The notes beneath the pieces were generated by a model, which ran no database searches, was not told the DNA's origin, and saw only the letters and a list, made by a program, of their open reading frames with translations. A stretch of 64,000 nt of DNA from Girardinichthys multiradiatus (taxonomy: Eukaryota; Chordata; Actinopteri; Cyprinodontiformes; Goodeidae): positions 31,772,144 to 31,836,143 of the forward strand of contig NC_061806.1 in assembly GCF_021462225.1 (NCBI RefSeq), in the 5' to 3' direction. How positions within the stretch are numbered: position 1 is the stretch's first letter; every line of letters begins with the position of its first letter. This document shows positions 11,560 through 25,287 of the stretch, in pieces. Both the position numbers and the translations under genes were made by a program.

Positions 11560-13500
11560 GGACACTATCAAAACAATGGAATCCAAGAATCTTCCTTCTC
11601 ACCTGGCCACTATAATTAAATACAACGCTGTTATTGTCACAGACAAATCTGAAATGGTGAATCACTTCAACAAACACTTTATGAAAATTGGCTGTGTTTT
11701 AGGGGACAATACCGGCTCTATTTGCTCTTCTAGCACTATTCCACCTTTCACTCGCTTATCAGGCTGTGGCTTTCCTCCATTCTCATTTTAACCAGTACCC
11801 AAGACTGATGTATTTGAGGAGCCACTCAGACTGGATACTCATAAATCTGCTGGGCTAGAGGCTTTAGACCCACTATTTTTAATGACAGCAGCTAAGATTA
11901 TTGGATCACTAGAGTATTAGGATGTTCTTAACTCAGTTCAGTCTAGCTTTAGGTCCGGTCACAGTTGCATTACTGCCGCACTCAAAGTACTCAGTGATAT
12001 ATCTGTGCCATTGACAACAATGAGTACTGTGTGGCTGTATTTATCGATCTGACAAAGGCTTTAGACTCTGTGGACCACAGAATATTGTTGAACAGACTAA
12101 AAGATACAGACTTTCACAAAGTTGTGTCTGGACTGGATACATATTTTTTTTTTTTGCTTTGATCATCTACACCGGGGGTGTCCAAATGTTTAGACATATG
12201 GGCCAAAGTCATCAATTTCAAAGTACTCATGGGCCATAAAATTCTAATTTAAAAAAATTATATTAATATCACAAAAAACTGAATTGTGAATTTATTTCCA
12301 ACACTGAACTAAGCATGCAAAATGTTTATGAAAACATAGTATTTAGATTTTTTATTTTGTTTTTCAGGTAAAGGGTTGTATAAATCATCTAAAACCTAAA
12401 AAGTGTATTAATTTATTAAAAGAGCACCCAGTTTGCAAATTTGGGCTGAAATGAAAATGTATTTAAAGAAGTCAATTCTCAGCAATCAGTACTGGATTTG
12501 GGTGACTATTTTGAGTCACACCTATTTTAACTGGCTGGTAATAATATTGCCCTAATTAAAAACAAAATGTTTCAAACCGCTTCACTCACCTGTCCAAACA
12601 TTCCAAACTTGCATCATTCTTGAATTGGTGTCGGAGGCCACGCAAAATCCGTCCATAGGCCCTAGATGGCCCCTGGACTCACAATAATCACAATAACTCC
12701 CTGACAAGTTTCCATAACATCCAACATGTCTTTTGTCGGCTTTATTTAGATTTAAATACAGTCAAACCTAAATTTATGATTTCTAAAAGAAACTTATCCA
12801 CAGCCTGCTTATCTCCCTAAAATGTTCTCTTTTAAATGGCTCTGTGATTGATTATGTCATAACCTATAAATACCCAGGTATTTGGCTCTACAGTGGACTC
12901 ATTCAAAACTCCTATAAATTTACTACTCGCATAGGTCAAATCCCAAATTGGTTTTCTTTCTTGTAATAACTCCTCTTTTACACACTCTGTAAAACACCTT
13001 GTGGTCAAAATGACCATGCTTCCAATCCTGGATTACAGTGACGTAATCTACAGGTCAGCCTCAAAAACCTTCCTCTACAAACTAAATGTTATTTACCACG
13101 ATGCTATCTGTTTTGTTGCTGGTGCTTCATTTAGCCAGTTTTCCTTCCACTTCCCAATTATGCACTGATTTATCTTTATCATACAATCTCATTAAAAGTG
13201 TAAGGATTGTGAAAATCTTTGCAAGGCAGATGCGTCCTCAAACCTGCCCTGATTTTTGTTTTTCTACAATTCTACTATCCACCCTTCCCACGTTCTTCAC
13301 CTTATTGTGATTTATCCTATTACACAAAATTTTCATCTTGGCCTCCCATCCAGTTTCCCCTTTCCTTTTAGTCTTCCTCTCCCCAGTATTACCTCACTTT
13401 TTTCAGAAGTACCACTCATCATTACATCATGTCTGGTTGTCCTTGCATGCACCGAGTTCATAAGCAACTGGCGCAGCTTGGGGATTGTTGCCATATTCTA
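11560..13500 (+). mobile_element. Broken non-LTR retrotransposon (reverse transcriptase and 3' region)
   Basis: Reverse transcriptase motifs are readable on the + strand despite frameshifts. The stretch 'QSSFRSGHSCITAAL' lies near 11938-11985, and 'VFIDLTKALDSVDHRILL' lies near 12035-12095, containing the first catalytic Asp of the palm. Downstream of an interruption at 12165-12690, 'MLPILDYSDVIYRSAS' near 13017-13065 matches the C-terminal part of fish Rex1/I-like LINE proteins. Stops are frequent. The clade is not certain. Confidence 0.65.
12165..12690. mobile_element. Probable hAT-type non-autonomous insertion within the LINE
   Basis: The segment starts with 'gggggtgtccaaatg' and contains 'gggccaaag' and 'gggccataaa'. 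It ends in a 'ggccctagatggcccc' region, features shared with abundant fish hAT-like repeats beginning CAGGGGTGTCCAAA. It separates the two halves of the LINE. The right end does not pair cleanly with the left and no 8-bp duplication was verified. Confidence 0.4.
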
Positions 13501-13955
13501 AAGGCTTAAACTACAAAAAGAAGCTCAATCCAACCCAAATGTTGTCTGCTATCTCAGCAAACACAGGCCGGCTGCAGCATGTGTGGGCACCTGTGTTAAT
13601 CACGTTTGAAGGGTAGAAATCTGTCCACAACAGTGTTTTGGGAGACAAACAAAACTACCTCATAAAGCCAATCATTACACATGTGAAAACTTTGAAGTTG
13701 AGTATAAAGGAAAGTTAGGTGTGTAATAAGATGATGTAAAAGCTAAAACCAGGCATGTAATGATTAAAGGACAGGGTAGGTTTGGACCGCCAGGAATGAC
13801 TTTAAATCAGATTATTGTGTCCTTCAAAGTGACAGGATCGTGATAACATGTGTGTGTGTGTGTATTTAAATAAGACTCCAATCAATAGGCCTGTAGAAGT
13901 GCTTTTCTGTCCATCTGTACCTTATTGCTTCCATATTAACACTTCTGTCCTTACT
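13501..13955. other. No recognised gene or element
   Basis: A short (TG)n run occurs at 13847-13862. No coding or repeat identity was found. Confidence 0.45.
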
Positions 13956-15463
13956 GCTTTACATATTTATTAGTGTGGCTAAATACAGAAAAAACAATAT
14001 GAATTGCAAAGCATACAAACACAGAGAGGGGAGGTAAAAAGCTAAAAGCTGCTCCACAGTGCATTCACACAATTTCTTAAAATACAAGCATTTATTAAGA
14101 AAAATAAGTCAACTCAAAGTCAAATATATTTCAAACAACAAACTCTTTACTATGCTAAAACAATCCAACTAAACTACCAAGCACAATGAAAGAGTAAGAA
14201 AGACTAATGGGCTATGTGCAATATAAACAAGTGAATCAAAGATGGCTGAAAACTATGACCAAAAGAGTGATGCAACATGCAAAGTTATTTATATTTGAGA
14301 GAAAAAGATTATCTTGAAGAATCTGGAAATAAAATTAAGTTAGTCTTGGACTCAACTTAGGCAACAATTGGTATAACTTCAAACAACCATTCACTATGCA
14401 AGATCAGATAAAACATTATTTTAATAAAACAACATTTTAAAGAAGGATTTGCTGAATAAAACCAACCTTCTAGATGACTAATTCTCAACGGTGTTTAATT
14501 AGCTGCAATAATTTAGTACAATAATATTTAAGGAAATATTATTTTGAATAAGAACCAAACCTTTTGGATAAATGGGTCTTAATGGTGTTTAATTAGTTAT
14601 CAGGTTTAGTGAAATAATATTTAGGGAAATATTATTTCCTAGATTGGAAACTAACAACCTTTCTGGGTAAATGATCTTCAGCTGACTCATTAAGTGGGCA
14701 AGCATGCATTCTTAGCACTTAGCGGTTGGAGCTAACAGAAGAAGCTTATAACTTGTCATCAGAATCAAATACATACCTTTAAAATACCACTAATAAAAGG
14801 GTTAAAATGCATAAGTGTGGATGGTGCGTTATGGCCGATCTTCTGTGTTTAAAAACCACCCTTTTATATAAAGTTTGTCTTAACTTTAAAAACACAACAC
14901 AAAACACATCCTTAGCTGAGTGCTGGTGCGCTAACACTTACTGAAGCCGAGTTTCTCAACACAAACAAAACAAATCTCATTAAACAAACAATTATTTAAT
15001 TCTAAACTAATCTTCTCTGCCCAAACACTACCTCTTACGTGAACCATGCTGAAGATAAGTTGTCCTGGGCATTGAGGAAAACATCCACAGGTGGGTAAAC
15101 AAAGGGTTGCTTCTGTAGACCTCAGATAAAAAAGTCAAGCCACGCTTGTGCCTTAATTACCCCCATTCATTAATGAATACTGGATGGACAAACAGCAATT
15201 CATTCCTACTTAACTTTGTGCATATGATCATGTGATCGTATGACATTCTTGGATCCAGCCTGAAGAGTTATGTCTGCTTGCCAGCAAAGAGACATACGTG
15301 CTGTGCTTCTCCTGTCTGGTTCCTGTGGGGATCCGCATAGAAAGAATTTGTTGGAACGTAGGGTTTTTATTCAAACAGTGACATCACGGGAAGTCCGATG
15401 TTATTCCTGCTCCTGGCTTAGCTGGAGTAGGTTATTGTGATTTATTTTGAAAATTCCAGAAAA
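13956..15463. repeat. Dispersed repeat, copy 2
   Basis: From 14456 to 15463 this aligns by eye with copy 1 (1-1040), including 'ataaaaccaacctt', 'ttaattagctgc', 'cttggatccagc', 'acagtgacatcac' and 'attccagaaaag'. The left boundary is uncertain. The segment 13956-14455 is included because it is continuous in style and contains 'atttattaag', an AATAAA when read on the minus strand. No open frame of interest was found. Confidence 0.65.
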
Positions 15464-18400
15464 GATCAAACTGGCCTTTGAATGTTGTAAACCGTGGTTT
15501 GACCCAAAAGCTTGTTGAGCTTTTTAAGTCCCTGGCTCTGATGCTGCTACCCCAGCAGATGATGGCAGATGAGATCACACTCCAGACTCCACACCAGACT
15601 TACAGTAAACATGCAGCATCTTGCTGCAAACACCGAAGGACCTAAGCTTCCCCAATAAGTACAGTCTGCTCTGTCCCTTCTTGTAGACAGTTTCACAGTT
15701 GCATCTCCACTCCAGTCTGTTGTCCAGGTGAACACCACACCTTGAGCATACGTTGAGCAAAAAAGAAATCCCTGTTGGATTATATTTCATTTTATGATTT
15801 TTTTCCCTAGTGTTTTCCATGATGTCAATTTATGATTACATTTATTTATTTACTAATTTATTTGTCGCTATTAATGACCACTTCAGAATGCTGTTGAGAA
15901 CAAAATGTGAATTAAAATTATCTTTAAATTAAATTAAAACAAGAAAAAATGTATATTAAAATTGCTTAATAACTAAATAAGGGAAATTCAGTAGTTAACA
16001 CACTGATGTAAAAAGGGAAAACATTAAGCCCAAAAGGTGAGATAGTTATCTTAATACTGCAAATTGTCAGCTGTTTGTTTTCAGTTGTAAATGATGGAAC
16101 AATTTGTGTTTTGACACAGCAGTGTAGAGCGCCTGGATGCGTCTTGCATTGAGATTGACATTTTCAGCACTAAGACTGATGCTTATGTACAAGACCCAAT
16201 CACAAGTCACCTTTTGTTTTACTCAGAAGATGTCACTTTGACACTTTGTCACCACAAGTCTTCTTTAAAGTGCAGACAGCAGAAATTCAGAGGGTGACTG
16301 TATCTATGACAGAGTTTATATTCTTCGTTACCATTCAGGTTATAGTTTGTTGAAGAGTTATACTTAAAATTCAGTCTTACCTGATATATTTCACATTGGA
16401 GAGTTACATTAACCGTCTGTGACTGTATGTTTGCATGAGAGAAACATTTTAAGCAATGCATTTGAGGCCTATAGGGAGTTAATGTATTCTTATATTTATT
16501 TACTTATTTAGAAGGTTTGTGAACACGGCACAAGCAAGCAGTGGCACATTCATGCTAATCTGTGTATTAGCTTGTAAACAATGGGATGTTTTTGCATGTT
16601 AAAATACCAGTTATATTATGTGAATGTAGCATCAAACTTGAGTGACAGGGTTCACTCAAGCTTCATTCTCCTCTTGCCTGACAGGAGCTTTCTTTGTGCA
16701 GCTCATCTGTTCAGTTGCTGTCTTATCTGCTGAGTAAAGTTTCTGCTTGACTGCCCTCTTACCAGCGTTTAAGTCTCTCAGCAATATTTTAAAGGTTGAA
16801 GAACTTCATTCAATACTTGTTTTGACTGACAAAATGTGTTTGAAAGCAGTATGTTTCAAACTGAAAAAAAGAGAAACACTTTATTAAGAACAATAAATAA
16901 ACCAAATACAATAAAAAAGCACATCTTTCACTGAATATTCTTGGCTATATTTTAATTCTCCTGACCTATCTGGGAAAATGATTTCAGGACAAATATGATC
17001 ATTTCTAGTTCTTCAGACTTTTTTAAGCAAAAACAAAGGTTGTTTCATGTGGAGGCACAAGTGTGCAGGAATAATCTTGTTCTGCTGGTTTGCCACATAC
17101 ATTTCATTGAACAAAGGAATTTGGGCCTACATATAACTTCTGGGGTGGGGCAGTTTGCATAAAATTGTGTGATTGTATGCAACAATTTCATGTCTATCAT
17201 TTTGCATTGAGAAAGAAGTGGGAAACACTTTGGACAATCAGCAGTTGTTGGAGGAGTATACCTCTCAGACCCTAGAGGCCTTAGTTAATATGTTAATTGT
17301 TAAACTTCATGACAGAACAACTAGAGAAAAATGCAACAAGCTTGGATTGTATGGAAGGGTTGAATGAAAAAGATTCTTCTCCCAAAAATAACATAGCTGC
17401 ATGACTTTTGCCCTTTGTAAAGCTATATCCGAATAAACCACAGTAACTTTGGAAGCATGCACTCTGCACAGATAGAAGCAAAATAGAAATGTTTGGCCAT
17501 AATGCACACTTTAATGTTTGAAGAAAACTAAACACATAAGCATGAAATTATCAAGCAGGGTAGGGAACATCTGGTACTTGTGTTGTTGAAACAAGATCTT
17601 GGGATCTTCCTCTCATTGAGTCAGTTATGAACTCCTCTGTATACCAAATCAATCTAGAGTTAAATGCATAAATATAAACTTGATAATAACTAAACCGCCT
17701 TTGAAATTTCATCAAATGAAACGAAAGGAAACTGTTAAAATACATCTCCCCACTCTTGGAAAAAGACATGACTTCTGAACTCAACTCTGAACTGCCAGCA
17801 ATAACTTTAAATTAAACAGCTTAGGAATATGTCAGGAGTATCATACATTTTATGTTACACACTCAGTATTTAAATGTAAAATGCTGAAGTTATGTACTGA
17901 CAAAGAAACAGCTAAGGAATGGCACAATATTCATTGTACACACTTATTTTTGCCACAGGGAAAATATTAATTGCTTAGCAACTACACATCTAATTTCAAA
18001 CCTGCTTCTCATGGATTAAAGCCTGTAGCAGGTTTCTTTAAACCATATCAGCAGAATTCAATTTCCAGCTTTAATAGTTTACACTCCTGCAGGTGAGGAG
18101 AGCTGCAGGTGGCATGATATTTAACATTTTATAAAGAACAAGAACAAGCTACTTGTTAGCTTAGGGCAAGGCTGTTTCATTTTCATGTACTGCACTCGTG
18201 AACAAATTTTACACAATAATGTCCAAAATGATGGTTTGGGTGAACGGTTTGTTCCATCAGAGCAGATCAGTGTTCTGGGTCAGTGTTTCATTTTTGGATC
18301 GTTGAAGGCATCACATCTGTTACATCAGGAGAGTTCACTGTATGATTAATTAGATCTCCATTTTGAGTGGATGGATGAGTGTTTGTGTGTGTGTGTGAGA

Positions 18401-18984
18401 AGAAAATGTGTCTCAAAGTGTCAACAGCTGTGGAAAAGCGTGACGGTTGCAACTTTTCTGCCACCTAGTGAATAATAACCTTCCCTGCATGCTACCTGGA
18501 AATCTTAAAAACAGGCATCATCTGGTAGTGCAGAAAATCATCAGATGATTAAAACATAAATTTAACCTGGTTTGTTGATTTAGTGTTTTTTTCACAACAT
18601 ATTTCATTGTACATCTTAACAAATAGAAGCAATGTCTCCTTAAATGAGAAGGTGGAATGCTGAATGTGGTAATAACTTTTGAAATGTTTTGCTGCTAATA
18701 AACCAGGTGTTTTTGCAAATTTGAATAGCAAAGACTGTTTAGATCTATAACCATGAATTTATCTGTCTGCATTTGGAAAATTGCAATCCAATTATTGTAC
18801 CTGACTGGTTTAGCATTTGTTAAATCATCAACCACAAATCTATGAATATTTCAATCTTACAAAACACAATTTAAATTATATTATTAACACTTTGGTTTTT
18901 GCAGCCTGGAAAAAGAAGAACATCTACATAATTAACCAAGTTTTTATTTTAATTATCACCAACCCTTTTCTCTTTGCTCCTTAG
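15464..18984. other. Upstream flank or 5' intron of CACNG7
   Basis: The first coding exon of CACNG7 begins exactly after an acceptor AG, so at least one non-coding exon must lie upstream. None could be identified here: no CpG-rich promoter-like block, no convincing donor next to a GC-rich leader, and no repeat family recognised apart from a stretch at 15540-15740 with a short minus-strand frame of unknown nature. Confidence 0.4.
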
Positions 18985-19180
18985 ATGAGTTCGTTCAGTA
19001 CAAGAGCTCTCACACTGCTCTCGTCTGTTTTTGGAGCTTGTGGGTTGCTGCTGGTGGGCGTTGCTGTATCAACGGACTACTGGCTGCTGATGGAAGAAGG
19101 AATCATTCTGCAGCAGAACCAAACCATGGAGGTCAAGATGGCGCTCCATTCCGGCCTTTGGAGAGTCTGTTTTGTCGCAG
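18985..19180 (+). CDS. CACNG7: CACNG7 coding exon 1
   Basis: The exon follows the acceptor 'tttgctccttag' and opens directly with ATG, so the 5' UTR lies in one or more upstream exons. It encodes residues 1-65 plus one base: a short N-terminus, TM1 ('[19 protein letters not shown]') and the first extracellular loop with W33, the NQT glycosylation site and the GLWRVC claudin motif. The donor is 'cgcag|gtctgc', phase 1. Confidence 0.95.
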
Positions 19181-22100
19181 GTCTGCAACTATAAACAGTA
19201 GACAGTAGACAAATGTGTGAACAAAAGACTGAATGCAAATTATAGTCTAGAACTAGTTTCTTTAAACTAGTAAACATTACACAAAACCAGATAATGAAAA
19301 ACAAAAAGATATATGAAATGTTTAGTCCAATTTTATCCAAAACTATTAACCTATTTGCAAGGGAAAGACGGGTGAGAGTCCTGTTTTTATTTTGTTTGTA
19401 CTTTATTGGAGTTCTCAAAGTTTTCTCAGTTTACTCTTATGTATTTCTAGGTTGTTTTTAAAAGGATCACTGCAGACCAAATGATTTTTCTAAAAGTAGT
19501 GTTTAAGATACACTGCCCTTTAGGATTTCGAGGTGTATGTGCACCAATGCATTTAATTTAAATGCATTATTACCTTCTGAGCAGGTCATTGACCTCTCCT
19601 CAACCCTGTTAATAATCCATCACTTAAAATCAAGTTTGATCTGAAACATGCAGAGCTTTGTGGACTAATCAAGATTGAGAAAAAACAGTTCAAGGAATTC
19701 ACAATTTATTTTGAGTTGTAACAAACACATTTCATTACAAGATTTACAAGACAAGCAAGTTCAAATCAAATCAAAGTATATGAAATCCAAATAAGTTGAA
19801 ATTTTGTTATTTTCAAAAATCATACGGGACTTGGACATGTCACACTGGGGAGGCTCACAGTAACTCCTATCAAACTGCATTGCTGAAAATCCCAGAGAGC
19901 AGGACTTGCTGCCGAAAAATAGTGTTGGACAGATCCGACAGAATAAATGTACACCAACTAAATGGGATTTATGTACTCATTATTAACATATAAGATTTTC
20001 CTTCATGACCAGATTTTGCCACAGACAAAGGATAATTGCACAATCTGATGAGGCCTAGGGAAGCCCAGTAGATTTCATTGAATCATTCAATCTGCACTTT
20101 TATCATTATGAGTAAGCATGTGGCAACAGTGAACAGCTAATTACCGAACATCTGGTTCACATTCCAGAAAAGAATTGTGTCAAAGTTTGTGGTTTCAAAT
20201 GATGACAGTCCATCCAAAAAAAGATGTATATTTTTTCTATAAATAATAAAACTTGTTAACGTGGTATTCTAATCATGTATACTGATGTTACCAAATAGTA
20301 ACAGCAATGCAGAGAAGTAAGGGCCTAATGCTGTGGCAGGTTTTGATCTATTTTGGTCAAGTTGTAAGGTTTTTGCACAAAAAAAAAAATAAGTCAACAT
20401 TTTGTTGTGAGATTGAATTATGCTTTATAGCTAAAACAGTGGACAACCTTTTGCCAGTTATAAATAAGCCCATTTCAATATACCATAGTTCTTGTTTTGT
20501 GATTGCATGCAGACAATGCTGCAGGCTAACTCTAACCTCTTTGATCATTTAAATTACTGGCACCTAGATGTGGACAAAATGTCGCACTGTTGTATTTGGA
20601 TCTTCTAATTTCAAGAACACACACTGCAAAGAGAGAATATTTAAAATACATTAATAACATGCATGCATCTTCCATGTCAATAGATCAGTATGAAACTGAG
20701 AGTCAGTGAAGAGCTCACCCCTTGTCTATAAAAGAGGTGTATAAGATGTATTGTCGATGGAACATAAAACAAGTGTTTTCATTTAGACACACACGAAAGC
20801 CAGACGGTCACAAATGACTGTCCTTTTTCTGCAGTAGCTGTCGCTGTGTTTTGGGTCATGATGGTGTCGCTCTGGGGAGGAAGCCATGTTTCTGATGCTT
20901 GGTACAAAAGGTCAGAGGATGAAAACGCTGATGGCATTTTGAAGGGCCAGTCATGTGTGGGTGCGTGGGTGAGAGAGGGAAGAGCCGTATCACATTTGTC
21001 TTAACATGCACGCATCACTTATTTGGCATATTTTTGCATAGACGTGTTTTTGCGTATGTGCGTGTTTTTTTTTGGGGGGGGGGGTTTTTTTTCTGTGTGA
21101 CCACAGTTTGAGGTTAATTGTTGCAGTTTTATACTGTTCTCCTCTCTCTGTTTTTCTCAGAAACCTTCTGACCTCCATCTGTCTGTGTCTCTTCTTCCAT
21201 TATCTGCAGGCCTGTTTCAGGTTTATTTGTTGTTTTTTAAATAATCTCTTTGGGAGTATGCTTTCAAAATTGCTGTTTTTGATTGGCTTCTCTACTGCTC
21301 AGTCTTACTCTCACCATCTGACCTTTGACTGTGTTTTTCAGCCTTCAGTTTCTGTTTTGTTTGTGCTATTTTTGTTTCCATACGCCAATACTTTTTGGGT
21401 TTTTTTTTTTTAACCAAAGAGAGACCCTGAAATGGCTCACAGTTCTGTTTCTTCGCTTGTTTTTTTATACTTTTTTCTAACACTTAATTTCTTCCTCTCC
21501 TAGGACCTGAGAAGGGCAGATGTGTGGCATCAGAGTATTTCACCGAACCAGAGATTGAGATAACGACAGAAAACACAGCTAACATACTCAGTAAGTATAT
21601 ATACATTTGATCTGTTATATTTGATGCAAATATCTGTATGGGATAAGGAATATGATGTTTTGATCAATAAAAAATGTGTTCTAATGCATTCATTAAAGAA
21701 CTGTTCCCTTATTATTTCCCAATTTCAGGGACAATATAAAAATAAAAGACTCCTTTTTTCTATTGGATGCAGTTTTCTGCTGTCTGTGACATCCTTTAGT
21801 AAAAAATATACTGACCCTAAGGTATTAAAAACCGGCCATATTCTTGTAAATTTGTATATTTTAAGCTAACCTTTGCAACCTTTTTCCATGCAAATGTGTT
21901 TGGGAGGGGATTTCATACAAAGACAGGGTTGTTTATGTATTTGCAGAAGTAGTCAGCTGATACATCTGAAATCCTGACCTTTTTTGTGATTGGCAAATGA
22001 CCCATGCATTCCACTTTTAGGTGTGGACATTGTCACTTCAAAATAAGACTCAAAGACAGCTTTTATCAGTATCAGTGAGATGCTTGGTAAAAAAAAAAAA

Positions 22101-25100
22101 TAGAGCAAGCACAAAAGGTGTAAAAAGATATCTCTGCAGGGTCATGATTGTGGTTCAATCAGCCTGAAACCTCAGTTCAGATGCTAACAGGAAGGTTAAA
22201 TGCAAAAAGGCAATGTTGCTCTGTCACAATCTGTTGGACTTTCAGTTAGTTTGATAATTTTGGTTTAATTGTGGCATCTTTTGTTTCATTTTATTCCTGT
22301 GTTTTTGGGTACAAGTGTCACTCACTTTCTCAGTTCCCCGATCTTTAACAGCTGTTTCCCATCTGCTCATTCACTTGGCTGTGTAACATCCAGTAATCAA
22401 AGTCCCCATTATAAACACTCCTTGGTTCTGTTACTCAATGCCAGATCCTGTGTTGTCCTCACCCTGGTTTTCCCATTTTTTTGTTCATTCTGTTCATTAA
22501 GTCATGCTTTTAACTATGCCATTCCTTGTCCCTGCCTTTGAAACATTTTATATTTTGAGTTTTGAACCTCAATTTTATGGAACAAGCTAGATTTGGGAAA
22601 GACAGGCAGCCTTTTGGAAATCATGTTTTCAATAAAAGGATCTAACTGGTAAATTGACTGAATTTATTTAGCCAGTCATACCGATCATTCAAAGCACTTT
22701 ATACTAGAGCCATATTCATTCTGACACTCACAAATGCACACACATTCATACACTGATATGCAGATCAGATACAAAGTAGGCAACTTGAAGTTAAGTGCCT
22801 TACCCAGGGGTACATCAACATGTGGCAAAAGGAAGCTGGAATCAAACTTTCAAATTGTAATACGACTACTCTTCCCACTGAGCCACAACTGTCTACACAT
22901 AGAGACTGATGTTTACAATTAGGCAAACTATGACAGCTGCTGATATAAGATCCTAAACACAGCTTGAAATGTCAACTCAAATTTCTTTGTTAAAGCAATA
23001 TTAGTAAAACCCTCTTTTACAATGACTCAATTCTCAGGGGAACCCACTTCACCAGCTATAACAAATAATTGATTGCTCACAGCAAAAAAGCTAGAATTAT
23101 GTTTAATGATGCTAATAATTATATCTTCAAGCAGAGATTTTTTTCGTGAAACGTTTGCTTTTAATGTTAATTTTAATCAAATATCTTACATAAATAAAGA
23201 ATAACTCACAGGGTCATTTAAGGGAGGATGGTCAATGCCATCTTGCCAGAGAGGTCTGAATGTAAAACTGCTAAGGATATTTGTTTTACTTTAGCAAAGT
23301 TTTAATCTGGCCATCATTGGCTATGCTTACATGCAAAGTAATATTTCAACTACTCATCCATTTTTTTTTTTTTTAAAAAGGGCAGACATCCATACATATT
23401 GTTAAAATGTAGAATATTGCTCATAGTTCACAATCTATACAATTAATCATTCCCACATTATGTTGCTGTGTATTATTTTAATTTAAGTTATATAATTGGA
23501 TAACAATTGACTAAAATTATAATTAGAACTTTGGACAGAAGACATGCACAATTTGTATTTACTGAGAAAACAAATTTTGGTTGTTTTTTAAATTCAGCAA
23601 TCAGCTTATAGTTTAAAGTTACTGATATTTGAATAACAATCTAAATCATAAATAAACACTTGAACACTCTTGAACATACTCTTGATTTCAGTATTATTCT
23701 GTTTTACCTTCTCAGAAACATTTAAAGGCTAGACATAATTTAAACCCTAAACATTACGTACAATTTACAAAGATCAATTAAATATTATCAAAGATTTTAA
23801 AAGAAATGGCCCTTTTTGCATGAAAAGAAAGAGTCTGTAGATAACTTTATGTTTAAATAAATCTTTGTATACTGAATACATTCTGAGGGGGGGATAAGTG
23901 ATGTCTGAGTGCCTAACAAAGCTCCCAGTGGAGTTCCTTCATCTCTAAGCTGTTTCAATAATTTAAAATGCTGACAACAGGAACAGGTCTGAAACCTGTT
24001 CTATTCTCTGCAGTTTGTTCATCCTCTTAGATGTAAACCATGCCGTGTTGGACATATGCAATGGAAAGGTGTGTAGTCTATGAAATGGTAAATAAATATT
24101 CTTGCATAGATGCACTAGTCATTACACTGCATTGGATCTGTAGATGAAACTGAATAAATCATAACTTTACTCAACTTAGCACTGAATGAACTGTGACAGA
24201 TTGGTGTGTACAGGGAACATATAAGCAGAACAGACTCTGTTAACATGTGTATTTACCATGGTTAGGGTACTGGTGCAATTCACAATATAGATGAGATGAT
24301 GAGGAAAGAAAATAATATGGACATATTAAAGGAACATCTCAAGAAAATTGCCAGGAAATGAACGCTGGGCATACATGGGTATACCAAATGCACAATAACA
24401 CTAAGCATACCTTTAAATTTGTTATAATGTGGCTTAAGGACAATAAATCAAAGTTAAGAAGTGCCCTTTAGAAAGCCCTACTCATAGTCCCACAGAAAAT
24501 ATATGGGCAGAGCTTAAAAGGTATGTGAGAGCAAGACTACACAGCTGACATTGTTACAGCAGTACTTTTATCTTCTTCTGCTGTCTTTTAGAGATGGTCC
24601 GAACGGCCACTCCCTTTCCCATGGTCTCCCTGCTCTTCGTCTTCACTGCCTTTGTCATCAGCAATATTGGACACATCCGGCCACAGCAAACCATTCTGGC
24701 CTTCGTTTCTGGGATATTCTTCATACTTTCAGGTAATGTGGACACATGAAACAAAGAAACCAGTGTGTGTCTGTGTGTGTGTACTTGTATTTGCTACCAA
24801 GAGAGGACTATCATATGTTTTTAATCAACAAAGAGGGGTCATTATGGGGAAGTGAGGACATTTCCCTGGTCCTTACTTTTTTCCATGTGGTTTTGGGGTC
24901 AGGGGCTGCTTTAAGACTAAGGTATAATTGAGTTTAGGTTAGGTTTAGAGTTAGGTATGTACTGGTAATGGTTCGGTTTAGGGTTAGGGTGAGGTTGGGG
25001 AGGGGGGTATTATAATCATGATTCCTACCAGGGACTGATAGCAATTTAGCTCAAGCTAGAAATGTTGTACAATTTATGTTTTACTGAACACTTGTCCCTC

Positions 25101-25229
25101 AAAAAATAAACTATTAAATAAAAAAGACATTTCGGCTTGAAAGTGGGACATCCCTTATCGACCTCAACTTCAAAACTGCAGTAATTCTAACTTGTACATT
25201 AAAGCAGATGACTGAGATGTATATGTATG

Positions 25230-25287
<58 letters not shown>

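Noticed and set aside
15547..15820. Minus-strand open frames with Cys-rich peptides
   Set aside because: They are short, have no family match and no splice or promoter context. A repeat origin is possible but unproven.
20820..20960. A possible extra CACNG7 exon after a 'tttttctgcag' acceptor-like site
   Set aside because: The sequence has no similarity to TARP proteins, and exons 1 and 2 join correctly in phase without it.
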